Below are positions 1-14,778 of a stretch of 64,000 nt of DNA, in pieces. The first letter of the stretch is position 1. The number at the start of each line of letters is the position of its first letter. The position numbers and the translations under genes were made by a program. The stretch lies in NCBI GenBank assembly GCA_023627715.1, contig JAMAHW010000009.1:1-64000 (forward strand), given 5' to 3'. The notes beneath the pieces were generated by a model that saw only the letters and a list, made by a program, of their open reading frames with translations, ran no database searches and had not been told where the DNA came from. This DNA comes from Periconia sp. R9002. Its lineage: Eukaryota; Ascomycota; Dothideomycetes; Pleosporales; Periconiaceae.

Positions 1-275
1 CCCCCGGTCGCCATTGGTTTTTTTGTCGCTCGCATGTTTTGGGGGGGGTAAGTTTGCATTTTTTGGCCCCCCCCCCCCCCCCCCGCAAAGATGAAGAAGT
101 GAGATTTTGAGGGAGATTATAGTGGTTAGCTGGATGTATTCTTTTCACATCAATTTTTATTTCAAGTGTACGCTTGGGCATCGATGTCAACAGAGACTCA
201 TTGGTATCAAGAGATTTCGATTTCGTATCATCAATTGATGCCATAAAGCCATGCGACAACGATGACCTCCTTCCT
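1..275. other. Left edge, non-coding, with poly-C run
   Basis: No gene is visible here. An 18-base C homopolymer sits at 67-84, next to T-rich sequence. It may be a real low-complexity tract or an assembly edge. The 3' end of the minus-strand dehydrogenase gene begins immediately after. Confidence 0.6.
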
Positions 276-1352
276 TCACAGCTTACCACCCCCCCTCTCC
301 CCCTCCAACGTCCTCAAAATCGGCTCCAACAACGCCTTCGCCCCCGCCTTAACCTCCTCCTCCTTCAACCCCGTCCCCGTCCCACTCGGCGGCTCAACAT
401 TCCACTCGGGAATCACGCGCTCTCCCGCCTTGCTAATCTCCAGCACCGTCCCACATCCATACTTCTTCTCCTGAACAACCCGCAACATGCACGCGGCGAC
501 CTCATCGGGCGATAGCGAGGCCTCTTCTTTGACGCTGTATTGTTCGGTTTTTTGTTTATCGAGGAGGGGCGTGTTGACGAGTCCGGGGCAGATTGTGGTT
601 ACTTTTACGCCGGTGAAGGGTTCGGAGGCGGTCATGGATTTGACGAAGCCGACCAGGGCGTGCTTGGTAGCGCAGTAGAGGGGTGCGGCTATGTTGCCTG
701 AGATTCCGGCGATGGAGGACTGGGTGGCAAGGTCAGTTCATCAGTGTTCACAAATTGTTGAATGGATATGGCATCAAATCACGTGATAAAACATCTTGAC
801 ATGTAGAACCACCAAAATCCATTCTCATCACAAACAAAAAAACAAACAAAACTCACAACAATACAAACACCCCCCCTCTTCCCCCTCCCCACACACCCCC
901 TTATCGCCAACCTCGTCAGCTTAATCGGATGCTCCACATTCACGCCAACCTGTCTGTACCCTCCATCCTCCTCCGGATCCCCCCAAAAGTTCGAAAAGGA
1001 AGGCTCGAACACCCCCGCGCAGATCCCATACGCGTCCGGCACATCACCCCACTTCTCCTCGCACGCTGCGAAGAGCCGCGTGAAGTCGGACCAGCGGGTG
1101 ACGTCTGATTGTATGAAGAGGAGGTTGGGGTTGGAGGATAGGAGGGTGTCTAGGGGAGGTGAGGAGTGCAGATCAGAGACGAGGACGCGGGCGCCGAGGG
1201 CGAGGGACTGGTGGGTTAGGGAGAGGCCGATGCCTAGGGTTGTTTTGTGAGTTGGGGTGGTGGTTGGGAGGGAGGGGGTTGGAGATGGTACCTGATGCGC
1301 CGCCGGTGATGAGGACGATTTTGTTTTCGAGTGGGAAGTCGATGGGTTCCAT
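276..1352 (-). CDS. Short-chain dehydrogenase/reductase (SDR), three exons
   Basis: Classical NAD(P)-dependent oxidoreductase, predicted 293 aa. I read exons 1292-1352, 857-1233 and 276-719; the summed length is in frame. The N-terminus reads MEPIDFPLENKIVLITGG followed across the first intron by ASGIG, giving the complete TGGxxxGxG cofactor-binding motif. The third exon carries SSIAGISG and the catalytic YxxxK (YCATK). Overall it resembles fungal 15-hydroxyprostaglandin-dehydrogenase-like SDRs, but the substrate cannot be read from sequence. The first intron (1234-1291) splits a Gly codon; the second (720-856) has a clean GTGAGT donor and CCCAG acceptor. There is no signal peptide, so it is probably cytosolic. 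It is convergent with nothing on its left and about 330 bp from the deacetylase gene, which has the same orientation; no functional link between them is evident. Confidence 0.9.
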
Positions 1353-1685
1353 GATACGCGATATATATACTGAATATGGCTAGATGTGTAATACTTTACA
1401 AATTGGAGGAAAGATGTGGAGAGGATGTGTTGTCGGGATATAGAACCCTCGGGTGAGGGGGTGAAACATACTCGCTAAACCCCTTTTAAGTTAGACCATC
1501 ACATATATATATCTGGTAGCAGCTGGATACAAGACGAGGCAGCCAGATGATGACGGAAAATTCAAATTTTTGAATGCATTCGTGTTTAATATTGGAGTGG
1601 TAGAAAAGGAGAAAAAGAAGAACAGAAACTACAATCTTTTTTGACGGAATTCACGCCACCCCCAAAACCTTAACCCTCTCCACCT
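1353..1685. other. Intergenic, no gene seen
   Basis: About 330 bp containing the SDR promoter and the 3' flank of the deacetylase gene. No ORF or RNA gene is supported. Confidence 0.6.
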
Positions 1686-3884
1686 TCACCCTTTAACCTT
1701 CACCGCGCTACCCAATGACAGAACCCCGTCCTTCCCTTGCAAACCCACCCAGACCGTCACAGGATCCTTGCCCACCTGCTCCTTCCTCACCTTCACCCCC
1801 GACGTTGAATCCGCCACATCACCAGGAAGAGTCACAGGGATCTCCACTTTGCAATTTTTGTTGGCTGCAGAGACGGTGATGCCGGTGATGGAAGCGCGGT
1901 CGCTGGATAACGTGTACGAGAGCGTGGGGTTGCATTCGTCACGGGTTTTGCGAGAGATGATAGCGGTGGCTATAGCGTCGTGTTTGAGGGTTATGATGGG
2001 CCATTGGGTTCTGGAGGTTTGTTAGTTTTAGGTTGAGAGGGGAGAGGGGAAGGGGACTTACAGTCGGGCGACTTCGTAAGCGACGGCTTCGGTCCATGCC
2101 ATTAACAAGCTCCATTTCTTATTCTTACCAAGCAGGGTGATGGCGTTTGTGTCGCTCACGCGCATGTTTGCTTGGTGGAACATGTACGGATCCCATCTCA
2201 GTCCTAGTAGGTACTTCACGTTTGTGTTTTTCTCGTACTCGAGTTGGGCGTTGAAATCGCCGGACCCGCCTGCGATCGCCTTCCACTCTGTATTTGTGCA
2301 GTTGGGGAGATCGCAGTTGTAGTAGATGGACGAGCCGTAGCGACCGATGATGTACGCGCCATCGTAGCCGTTCTCCTTGACGTTGGTAATGACGGGGTGG
2401 AAGGGGGATTTACGCGAGGAGACATCCATGAGGACCGGACGCGAGTTGTCGCCCACGGCGTAGGTGATGTTTTTCTCGAGCCATGCGCGGATTGCATCGC
2501 CGTTATGAAGGCCTGTGATACCCGGCGGAATCAAACCGTTGGGACTGAAGTTGTCGGAGAAGGAGGAGTCGGAGAAGCCGATGCGTTTGAACCACTCTTG
2601 GTTCCAGGAGATTTCCTTGACGACGTCGGCGTAGGTAGCATTTGTTTCGTCTTCGTGCGTGAAGGTGTGCGAAACGTGGAAGTATTTCTTGGCGTTGGTT
2701 TTGTCGTAGAGGTAGACGAAAAGAGGGTCCAACTGAGAGCATTTGAGCGACCAGGAGAAAGTTTTGAACTTCTTATCCCAGAGGTCTTTCCCTGTGCCGA
2801 TTGGTTTCATGTACTCGGGGGGTCCATCGATCTGGTCGGGATATTCCACGCCTTCCTGAGGGTCGCAGAGAGCTGGGTCGTTATTATAGTCGTGCTCCAC
2901 GGCTTCTTCAATATTGCCGTTGCCGTTGTGGCCTAGTTCAATCATGTACGAGGATCCAGCGGGAAGTTTGGAGTTTACCTCTGCCATCCAGGTTACATGC
3001 TCTTTCAAGTCGTTCACGCCGAAGCGATAGGATTTTCCAGTTTGGTAAAGCTCTGTCATCACAAATACATCGTCAACCTGAGTCGAGAGGTAGACGCGAC
3101 GGAAGCCGAGATAAAGCCCGCGCGTGAGCCAGTTGATCCATGCGTGCGAGAGGAGGGTTGATGAGGTCTGCGATAGATCGAAAGTGGTAAACCAGACTTG
3201 TTGTTCGCGCCCACTGGCGAATTTGTTGATGATGGCGGCGGTCGAGGTACTGGTTCCTGAGCCGAATTGTGCAATTTCAGTGGCAAAGGTTGCGTTCGTG
3301 ATCTTCGCTGGGTATTTGCTTAGACTAGCTGTGCTCATCTGAGCTTTGCTGTGCCTTGTCAGCTCAATAGTATGATGCATTCAACTCGAATATACGCACT
3401 CCACTAGGCTCGCGCCTGCAAAGTCCTTGGAATTCGTGATGGCGATGGGCTGGTCCGTGGTGACAGCGCCTCCAACACTTTGCACGCCAAAGTCCTTCTC
3501 ACTCGGCCACGCATTGAGGCGAACAAGTCTCACTCCAAATGCCTCCTGATACCGGTACAGGTCCTGCCATTGCTGGGCGCTAATGACAGTGTTCCAGTCA
3601 TCCCCATTCGTATAGCCTTGCGCGCTGACTGTAACAATACCACCGAAGCTGCCAGCATCAGGCGTCGTGTTCAACTTTGGCAGTCCCGAATTCGCAGCGG
3701 AAAGGTCAACGACCTGGTACGGAATTCCATAACCCTGGAGGACCCCAACGCCGGACTGCGCTGCGCTTGAATTGCGTGCTAGAATCAAGATAGTACTGTT
3801 AACAGTGACGGCCGCACGCGCCGTGCGCACAATGGCCGACGCTGCAAGTCCTAGCCAGACAACCGTCTTCAGTGATGCGGCCAT
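1686..3884 (-). CDS. agd3: Secreted Agd3-like polysaccharide deacetylase (CE18 type)
   Basis: Predicted 698 aa from exons 3400-3884, 2062-3348 and 1686-2010 (two introns of 51 bp each; the sum is in frame). I chose the ATG at 3882-3884 because the next ~24 residues (MAASLKTVVWLGLAASAIV...ARA) form a good signal peptide; an upstream in-frame extension lacks that property. The middle and C-terminal parts strongly recall Agd3, the Aspergillus galactosaminogalactan deacetylase, and the 'extracellular serine-rich protein' family: LQGYGIPY near the N-terminus, then VDDVF (Asp pair near 254/255), HTFTH (near 389-393), LIPPGITGLHNGDAIR and YYNCDLPNCT. An Asp plus H-x3-H arrangement is typical of metal-dependent polysaccharide deacetylases. 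The expected role is to deacetylate a cell-surface galactosaminoglycan and so promote adhesion and biofilm. The other genes of the Aspergillus galactosaminogalactan cluster are not neighbours here, so the substrate is inferred. Confidence 0.85.
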
Positions 3885-5602
3885 TGCGGTAACTTTTGCT
3901 GTACACGCATGGTCTTTGTATGGGCGGAATCGATTTTTAAATAGCAAAAGACTACCATCCTTACATGTACGTACGCAAACGAGGTTACAGCACGCAAATG
4001 GCAATATCCATCTCTTCATATACCGTATTGATCAGGAACGGCATAGTTCAGGAAGCGATCAACAACGTATACGCGTCCAGTGCCATCACCGTGAGTGCGT
4101 GGAGTAACATCGGTCGTACGCTTTTAAATAGGCTGTAAGTGAGAATGCATTTGTTACCATACTGACGGTAGATGGGCGCACGCGGATACGATCTCCACAG
4201 GCCTAATCGATTGGACTGCACAGGGCCGACGAAAAGTTTTCCCCTGGGAAAGTGCGAAAACCATGTCGAGGGGACAACCGGCACTTAATCTGAGCGACGG
4301 TGTTCCTGGGTGTTGAGAGCTGCGGGTATATATATGATAATTTAATCGTTCGGCTGGCTATATGCAGGACATCAAGGGTGATCGACCACGGTGGCGCGTC
4401 CTGTGCATATGCATCGTTTCCTGAAAGCTCATTGCCATTCTAAATGTAGAAGACGAGATGTATACCAATAAACTAGGTGTGGAGGACAAGTAGGAGGGTG
4501 TACGATCGATCCCAGCCCGCAAGTTCTTCATTGGTTAGCATCCTCGGAAACCATGGGGTGCTCTTATGAGAAAGGGCATAGTATCTTGCATGCATCACGG
4601 AAATGCGCTGGAACATCGTGTTCAAGAACAGCCATGCCACTCTTGAGTTGTGTGGGGAGGTGGTTGAGAGTTGAGATGGAGATGGCCAAGGCCTGTTACC
4701 TCGGCACCAAACAGGCAAGCGTAACGTAACCCCACCAATCAGATTCAGGGTCGTGACCTGCACCTACTACAGATTCCGACTCTAAACATCGAGAATTATT
4801 TTCAGTCTTCAGACCGAATGCAGAAACGCCATTTTTGGATCATAGTTTATACGTATTCCCATCACGAGTCAACCCTCCATAAAACATGCATGGTCAATGT
4901 AGAACTAGGTCCAATACCCCTCCCTACGGGCCGTCCGGATAATCCGCGGCGGGAGAGTTTGAAGGAGGGGGTTGAAGTAAGGTGAGCTGACGCGTGTGCT
5001 TCCTTTTGATAGATGGATATGAAATGACGACGTGTTTAGGTGGGTTTGGGGTTGAAACGTGAAATGGATAGCGGATTGGGTAGTGTGTATTGTACTGGGG
5101 GTTTATCAGGTATGGCTACATATGTACGCTGTAGGTATGCATGTTTGCATAGAAAAGGTGGGGTACTGCTCAAAAAGGACGATTTGTAGTCTGTTTTGGT
5201 ATTTACTCCCATAAGATACTTGCACTTCTTTCGAACTCGGAACGAAAGCACGGAGATAACAACTTGGTGGAGCAACACAGTGATTACTATTCCTGTTCAA
5301 CGTACCGAGCGCATGATATGCCACCATAGCTGGATGCAGTCATACCATCGCAGCAACTGATTGGGTTCTAGGACCAAAGTCGCGTGAATATTAGTATCTC
5401 AGAGGTGACGCGAGACGTGCTGCGGATGTCGTGCTTGGATGCCCAATTTGTAATCGAGAGATAGCACTCCGCGTGCCAACATTGTTTAGTGACGGAGGAT
5501 CAGCGAGATATATAAATACACTTTAAGAACCATATCATTTTGGGAAAATTAGTCGATCTTTGAAAGGTCAAGAGATATTTTGATAGTTTGGAATTCACAA
5601 AC
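3885..5602. other. Long intergenic stretch (1.7 kb), promoters only
   Basis: No convincing gene. A TATTTAAA TATA-like element lies near 3935-3945, about 55 bp upstream of the deacetylase start on the minus strand. The small open frames here have no recognisable content. The stretch is a divergent promoter region for the deacetylase and the monooxygenase. Confidence 0.5.
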
Positions 5603-6931
5603 ATGCCGGACAAAAAACAACTCCACCTCACAGCCTTTATGAGGCCAGTGAGTCTGCACACCGGCGCCTGGCGGTACCCGGGAGCATATCCAGATGCAAA
5701 CTTCAACCTCAAGCACCTCATATCATTCATTCAATCGCTAGAAGCTGCAAAGTTCGATGCCTTCTTCATGGCGGATCATCTCGCGGTGCTCAACATGCCC
5801 CTAGAAGCGCTCAAGAGGAGCCACACGGTTACATCGTTTGAGCCATTCACGCTGCTCTCCGCTCTGTCGCAGGTGACAACGCACATTGGGCTCGCAGCTA
5901 CGGCGAGCACCACGTACGATGAACCGTACCATATTGCGCGGCGGTTCGCCAGTCTGGATCATCTAAGCGGCGGACGGGCAGCGTGGAACATCGTCACGAC
6001 CGGGAATCCGGAGTCATCGAAGAATTTTGGAAGAGATGAGCATGTTGAGCACAGTGAGCGATATAAAAGAGCGCGAGAGTTTTACGATGTAGTCACGGGG
6101 TTGTGGGACAGTTTCGCCGATGATGCGTTCCCCAGGGACCCCGAGAGTGGAATCTATGCTGATCCGGAGAAGATCCATGTCTTGAATCACAGGGGAGACG
6201 AGTTGAGCGTAAAAGGTCCATTGAACATAGCGCGCCCAGTTCAAGGGTGGCCAGTCATTGTGCAAGCTGGGCAATCGGAGCCTGGGCGACAACTTGCGGC
6301 GGAGACGGCGGAGACCGTGTTCTGCGCACCAAGGGATATTGAAGCAGCAAAAGAACTATACCGAGACATCAAGGGGAGAGCGGAAGCTGCGGGGCGCAAT
6401 CCAAATCATCTGAAGATTTTGCCAGCGGCATTGATCATCATTGGGGATTCGGTGGAAGATGCGCAGGAGAAACGGCTTAGATTGGACAGCTTTGTGCATT
6501 ACGACTCGGGAATTTCTTCATTGTCCATCGCGCTGGGAACAGACGCGTCCAAATATGATCCAGATGGACCACTTCCAAAGGATATTCCCGAGACGAACGC
6601 AAGCAAAACGAGCCGCGAGGGCGTGATCAAGTTAGCTGCAAAGGAAGGACTGACTGTACGCCAGCTTGCGTCGAGACTTGGTGGATACAGTGGACTGGCC
6701 TTTGTGGGAACACCCGAAACCGTTGCGGATCAATTGGAAGAATGGCTTGATGCGGGAGCAGCAGATGGGTTCACGGTCACGTTCCCGTTCTTACCTGAGG
6801 GATTGGAGAATGTCACAAAACGCTTGATTCCAGAGCTTCAGCGTAGGGGAGTGTTCCGGAAAGAGTACGAAGGAACAACACTGAGGGAGCATTTGGGACT
6901 ACCGCGACCCAAGAACCGGTTTTTTACTTAG
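5603..6931 (+). CDS. NtaA/SnaA/DszA-family FMN-dependent monooxygenase
   Basis: Single-exon gene, 442 aa from the ATG at 5603 (context AAACATGCC). It belongs to the luciferase-like superfamily of flavin-dependent two-component monooxygenases that includes nitrilotriacetate monooxygenase NtaA and DszA. Visible family features: the start LHLTAFMRP with HTGAWRYP, FDAFFMADH near residue 55, YDEPYHIARRFASLDHLSGGRAAWNIVTT, the SxxxNFG segment, and a C-terminal FVGTPETVADQLEEW. Length is normal for the family. These enzymes take reduced FMN from a partner reductase and oxidise small organic substrates such as sulfonates, aminopolycarboxylates or heterocycles; the substrate is unknown here. The lack of introns in an intron-rich neighbourhood fits an origin by transfer from bacteria, but this is inference. 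No flavin reductase lies nearby. Confidence 0.9.
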   Translation: MPDKKQLHLTAFMRPVSLHTGAWRYPGAYPDANFNLKHLISFIQSLEAAKFDAFFMADHLAVLNMPLEALKRSHTVTSFEPFTLLSALSQVTTHIGLAATASTTYDEPYHIARRFASLDHLSGGRAAWNIVTTGNPESSKNFGRDEHVEHSERYKRAREFYDVVTGLWDSFADDAFPRDPESGIYADPEKIHVLNHRGDELSVKGPLNIARPVQGWPVIVQAGQSEPGRQLAAETAETVFCAPRDIEAAKELYRDIKGRAEAAGRNPNHLKILPAALIIIGDSVEDAQEKRLRLDSFVHYDSGISSLSIALGTDASKYDPDGPLPKDIPETNASKTSREGVIKLAAKEGLTVRQLASRLGGYSGLAFVGTPETVADQLEEWLDAGAADGFTVTFPFLPEGLENVTKRLIPELQRRGVFRKEYEGTTLREHLGLPRPKNRFFT

Positions 6932-10396
<3,465 letters not shown>

Positions 10397-11532
10397 GTTG
10401 TTTCTTTTCGAGGGCGTGTAGCGGGCGGAAATGCAAAATTTACTTAGTTTTGATGACGGGATGAACATAGCTTTTTAACGTTTTCTCACACACGAGATAT
10501 ACGAAATTGAAATATATTAATGCAAGCATTCTGTGCACACAATTCAACATGGTGCTGGTCATGATTTGATTCTAATGTTGATCTTGAGAGTGTTGTCGCT
10601 CATACTGTACCTATGCTGGCTGTATATGTGTAATTAACAAGCATCCCTATCTCTCGGAATCTTTGGGATGAAAATCATGATGGGTAGTATCAAATAATCA
10701 CACCATATCTCTGAGCTGTCTCCGAAAGTATAGGATAACAGCGATGTTCTCAATGTCTCATCTCCTTATACTCCATCCAGCCCACATATCCCTAGGTATC
10801 CTACATATAACCACGTGAAATTAATTACATATTTTAATTTCCTCAAAACCTCGCCCTCCTCCTTCCTCGCAGCAGCATACCTTTCTAACTCTTAACCTAA
10901 CCCTCACGACCCGATTATTCCATCTCTACTCTACTCTGTTCCAACCTACCCTCTTCTTTTCTTCATCCTTCCTTCCTTTCCTGTCCTACACAGAAACATA
11001 GAAATAACGGACACGAGAATGATATTAATATGTATATCAATTCAGAAAACAAATATTCGGAGGAGGAAAAAGGGGCGGGGAGGGGGGGGGGTGAGGGCTT
11101 GGGATGGTTTGAGTCAAGGTGATTGGGGGGTGTGGGGGTTTGACTGGGTGAGATGGTGTTATGTGTACTGTGAATTGGAATGAGGAGGCTAGTTACTACA
11201 TTGTCGAGGGACTGAATTTCAGAGTTTTATAGTTGACGATTGTTGTGTCGAGATCACGATCGGAGGTAGTTCGCTTCAATTTGAGAAGCTGACTCTACTG
11301 ATGGTCTATTGAGTTCGGTTCTGAAGATTTCTGGGGGGGGGGGGGGGGTTTTTTTAATTAGTCTCATTTTTCTCAATGGTGGTAAGATACATATGCTGTA
11401 AAGCGTTTTGGGCGAGCCACACCGTGAAGGTGCTCGTGCTGAGCTGCTTTAGTTAAGCTAACCCGACTCTCCTGACCCTATGGAGCCTGGGTGTACTAAT
11501 CAAGTCCACCGTGTCTAAGAAAGACATCCATC
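10397..11532. other. Intergenic with poly-G tracts
   Basis: About 1.1 kb without a supported gene. It contains G homopolymers at 11082-11091 and 11333-11348 (16 G). It holds the 3' flank of katG and of BTB gene A, which converge. Confidence 0.5.
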
Positions 11533-12822
11533 TCACCATGGTTCGGGCCAAATATTACCCCAAACATTGTATTCCCAGGAATTGTGCTCCTCACTACTCT
11601 CCTCTTCCCGATCATTCGAATCACCATTCTCCTCTTCCTCGGCATAGTTTTCAACCACACTGAAAAATATCGAGCCGTCTAAACCTCCATATCTGAAGTC
11701 TTCAGCCTGGTACTTGATAACATCCAGGGCGAGTTCTGGGATGTCCTTCAGTTTCTTAGCAATTCTCTCTGATAACCCGATTTTGTCGAGAGTATCGCAG
11801 ATGTACTCGACTACGATATTTCGTAGTCCACGATCGTGTTCCATCGTGGTTGAGTATACGACGTCGATTGCGTCGTAAAATCCCTCATTTATAATATGGT
11901 CGCGAGTCGTCCGGAGAAAGTTGCTGATCGATTTAGACTTCAGGCCCCTGATGTTGTATTTGTCTGCGATGGCATAGACTTGAGCGTGGATAATAGGGGC
12001 GTTGAAAGCTTTTGGAGTAAGCCCTGGAAAAGCACGTTAGCAATGATCCCGCGCTAGGTATGACGATGGTAACATAACATCATCCCTGGGTAGACACGCA
12101 GTGGACTGATTTGTCACTTTACTTACAAGATTCATTATCGTCTTTTCCGTCTTGATGAATCGCGTTCCGGTCGAGCAGAGTACGTAGCTCTTCGAGCTGC
12201 GCTGGTTCAAGTTTGATTTGAAGAGCAACTTCAGCCTTTATGCTTACTTAGTCTCTGATCATATATGATGTGGATAGTATTCACTAACCTCCCATTCCCA
12301 TTGATCCATCACAAAGTTTACTGCTTCGATCATACCATCCTTACTGGTCCGAACAAGCTTGTCTATGAGTTCCTGCCTCTTCGTAACTTCGGAGGGGTCA
12401 AGCGGCCGCGCAAAGCGGTTGAAACGAGGGAGTAATTGCGTAGTGTACTCGTTCATGTTTAGCTTGGTCTCTATACTATAGAAGTACTTGATCATGATCT
12501 TGACGATCTCAGGATCATCTTCGGAAAGGTCGATTTTGTTCTCTGCCGTCTCCTTTTCGCTAGTTAGATAATGTACAGCTTTTATACGGAACTGGTAGTT
12601 CATACCTTCCCACCAAAGTTCAAGGCTCTAGCGAAGAATTCGCATTGCGGGCAAACGATTGCTTTGTGCACTTTATAGACGTCCTCGCCACATACGATTG
12701 TAAAATCGCTGTAATCTCCGGATAGGTATAGGCTGCTGTGATCAGTTTGTGGCTTTTGGTTTGAGTAAGAAGCCTTACCTTCGGACGCCCCCCTTTAGAT
12801 CGTCATCAAGTCCTGAACCCAT
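11533..12822 (-). CDS. BTB/POZ domain protein, family copy A
   Basis: Multi-exon BTB protein. It starts MGSGLDDDLKGG at 12822; intron 1 is 12736-12778, just before the BTB core. The core reads SGDYSDFTIVCGEDVYKVHKAIVC, then FFARALNFGGK at the conserved intron-2 position. Further exons give a helical C-terminal half (IHAQVYAIADKYNIRGLK) and an acidic tail (NYAEEEENGDSNDREEESSEE). BTB folds dimerise and often recruit Cullin-3 ubiquitin ligase; no second domain such as Kelch or a zinc finger is attached, so the partner is unknown. Unlike the later copies it lacks the Cys/His insert: after YFYSIETK comes a plain linker. It is the first of ten same-strand relatives in this window and has CACGTG about 140 bp upstream. 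Two internal introns follow, one using an AAAG acceptor, which is the least certain splice. Confidence 0.8.
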
Positions 12823-13735
12823 CTTGGTGAGTGCGGGTAAATTTGGTTGAGGGGACAGCGGTTGAGGACAGGCGGAGGTTAAATAGGAAAAGACACAGGC
12901 AGCTTACATAAATGTATGACGCTTGCAGACCCGATGACATCTTTCACTGGGTCCTTGTTCACGTGTTATATTTTTCACTCTTGACGGTTCAATTTCGGGT
13001 CGATGCAAGGCAGCGAGGTACCTTGTTTTTCACCGATATCCAGCCAAGGCATACCGGCGCACAAACGTCTTTATACGATATGAGTGGTAGTTGGAAAGAT
13101 AACTTCTGTTATAGTGCTCAGCGCACGTGTTGATTGGGCTCTAGAGTTATTGTTAGGAAGACAAGAGTATGATTGGTTATATATGTACGTAGGCCGGTGT
13201 TATAGATGCCGTTGAGATTTAGTACACATTCTGATGGACTGTATGGGTTTTGAGTCTATATATACATACCTACCACAGATCGATTGGCAAGAGGAAAACA
13301 CTTTTGATCCACGTACCTATTGCTATAAGAGGTCACCAGGACGGACCATGTTTGCGTTATGGTCAGGAGTTGTGACCCTATGACTTTTGCAAACAATGAT
13401 AAATATACATTTCGAAGATGTATTGCACTATGCATTTCATGTGAATCACGGAGGGTAATGTTTGTGGGGAGAATGAATTTTCTTCATACGTATACACATA
13501 CTGTAAGGTGGTATCCTTACCCTGTATCATCCCTCGAAAGATCAGTGCAGAATGCCCGATTGTGCCATCAATGTTCTCTCCTCCACCTTTTGCATCTCGT
13601 AGGTAAACCTCTGCCATGTAACCTCCAAGGCATAATTCTTCAGCAAGCTTCATCCTTGATGCCGCAAAACTGAAATATAATGACCAGTTTTAGAACAGCG
13701 TGAAACCGCGTATTCTCTCTGTTGCCGTATCGCGA
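12823..13735. other. Intergenic between BTB copies A and B
   Basis: No intact gene. A CACGTG lies at 12960-12965 upstream of copy A. Around 13381-13430 there is a segment nearly repeated at about 15063-15110, downstream of copy C, indicating that the flank was duplicated along with the gene. A 91-aa minus-strand frame at 13378-13653 has no BTB similarity. Confidence 0.55.
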
Positions 13736-14778
13736 TCAGCGATTTGCATGGTCGAACCCATCCCCGTGAAGCAGCATCATCAGATAAACAGCCAGTTTCG
13801 GATATTCGCTAAGCTTCTCTTCCATGGATGGCATCAGCCCGAATGCGTCAATAATATCTTTAACCCATTCGGCAACGACCACCCTCAAACCTTTATCGGA
13901 ATCTGCCGTAGTTGTGTAAACAACATCAAGCGCATCCCAGAATGGCCGACTCAACACAGGCTCAGGAAGACTAGCCTTAAACTTCTGAATTGCTAGAGAT
14001 TTCAAACCATCAATAAAGTACTTGTGGGCGATAGAGTAAACTTTGGCATGAATCAGGAAGCCGTTCAGGAGAGTACTAGTGGCCCAGCATTCGTGGTTGG
14101 GACGTTGACCTTCCTCTTGGGCGACCAAGTACCGTACACCGTCAAGGAGATCCTCAGTGTCTGCTCTTTTTAATTTGAAACAGAGCTCGGTTTTATCCTG
14201 AGTTTGTCAGTCTCCGAACTTTTGGTACTTGTAAAATACGTACAAATGTATCCATAAATACTTCCAACAGATCCATGGAAGTCTTGCTAAGTCTCTGAAT
14301 GACCAACGTGAGGGCACGCCTTTCGTCTAGGGCTGCCTTCGATAAAGATGAAGCGTTATTTTCAAATTTAATCTTCAAAGATGGCATTTGAGAGTTTTGT
14401 CCATATTCATAATCAAGTTCGTAGAGGTACTGAACCAAGAGCTTCACGACCTCAGGGTCATCATGCGAAAGGTCAATTCTGTTGTTGGAAGCTTCCTATA
14501 TTTGTCCTTATTAGTACCCTTAGATCAAAGATGTCTTTCTAGTGGAAACTAATTACTTGGCCAAAGCGAACAGCATTGTTAAAGAAATCGCTTCTGGGGC
14601 AAACAATAGCCTTGTGCACCGAGTAGATATCGTTACCGCACACAATAGTCAAGTCGGAAAATTCTCCAGATTGAGAGATTCTGATCCGTTAGTGCTTGTC
14701 TCAACTAGAAGGGAGTCGGAGTCGTTACTTCTTCATGCCGCTCACAAAAGCGTCATGTGGCGTGAGCTTTGTATCCAT
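13736..14778 (-). CDS. BTB/POZ domain protein, family copy B
   Basis: Four exons. It starts MDTKLTPHDAFVSGMKK at 14778; intron 1 begins after 14729. The BTB core reads QSGEFSDLTIVCGNDIYSVHKAIVC, with FFNNAVRFGQ before intron 2 (GTAATT donor). The next exon carries ASNNRIDLSHDDPEVVKLLVQYLYELDYEYG and a helical stretch; a third intron (GTACGT...CTCAG) leads to the last exon with LIHAKVYSIAHKYFIDGLKSLAIQKF and ALDVVYTTTADSDKGLRVVVAEW, ending HANR. It has no Cys/His insert. It is closest to copy C: QYLYELDYEYG...SQMPSL against QYFYNLDYEVE...SEMPRL, and the C-terminal HAKVY...FKASLPEP segment. CACGTG lies about 110 bp upstream (14888-14893). It appears intact; function beyond BTB-mediated protein interaction is unknown. 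Confidence 0.8.

Noticed and set aside
2244..2936. 230-aa plus-strand frame
   Set aside because: Antisense to the Agd3-like gene and without recognisable content.
13378..13653. 91-aa minus-strand frame downstream of BTB copy B, considered as a lost C-terminal exon
   Set aside because: Copy B ends cleanly at a stop at 13736 and the frame has no similarity to other family C-termini.
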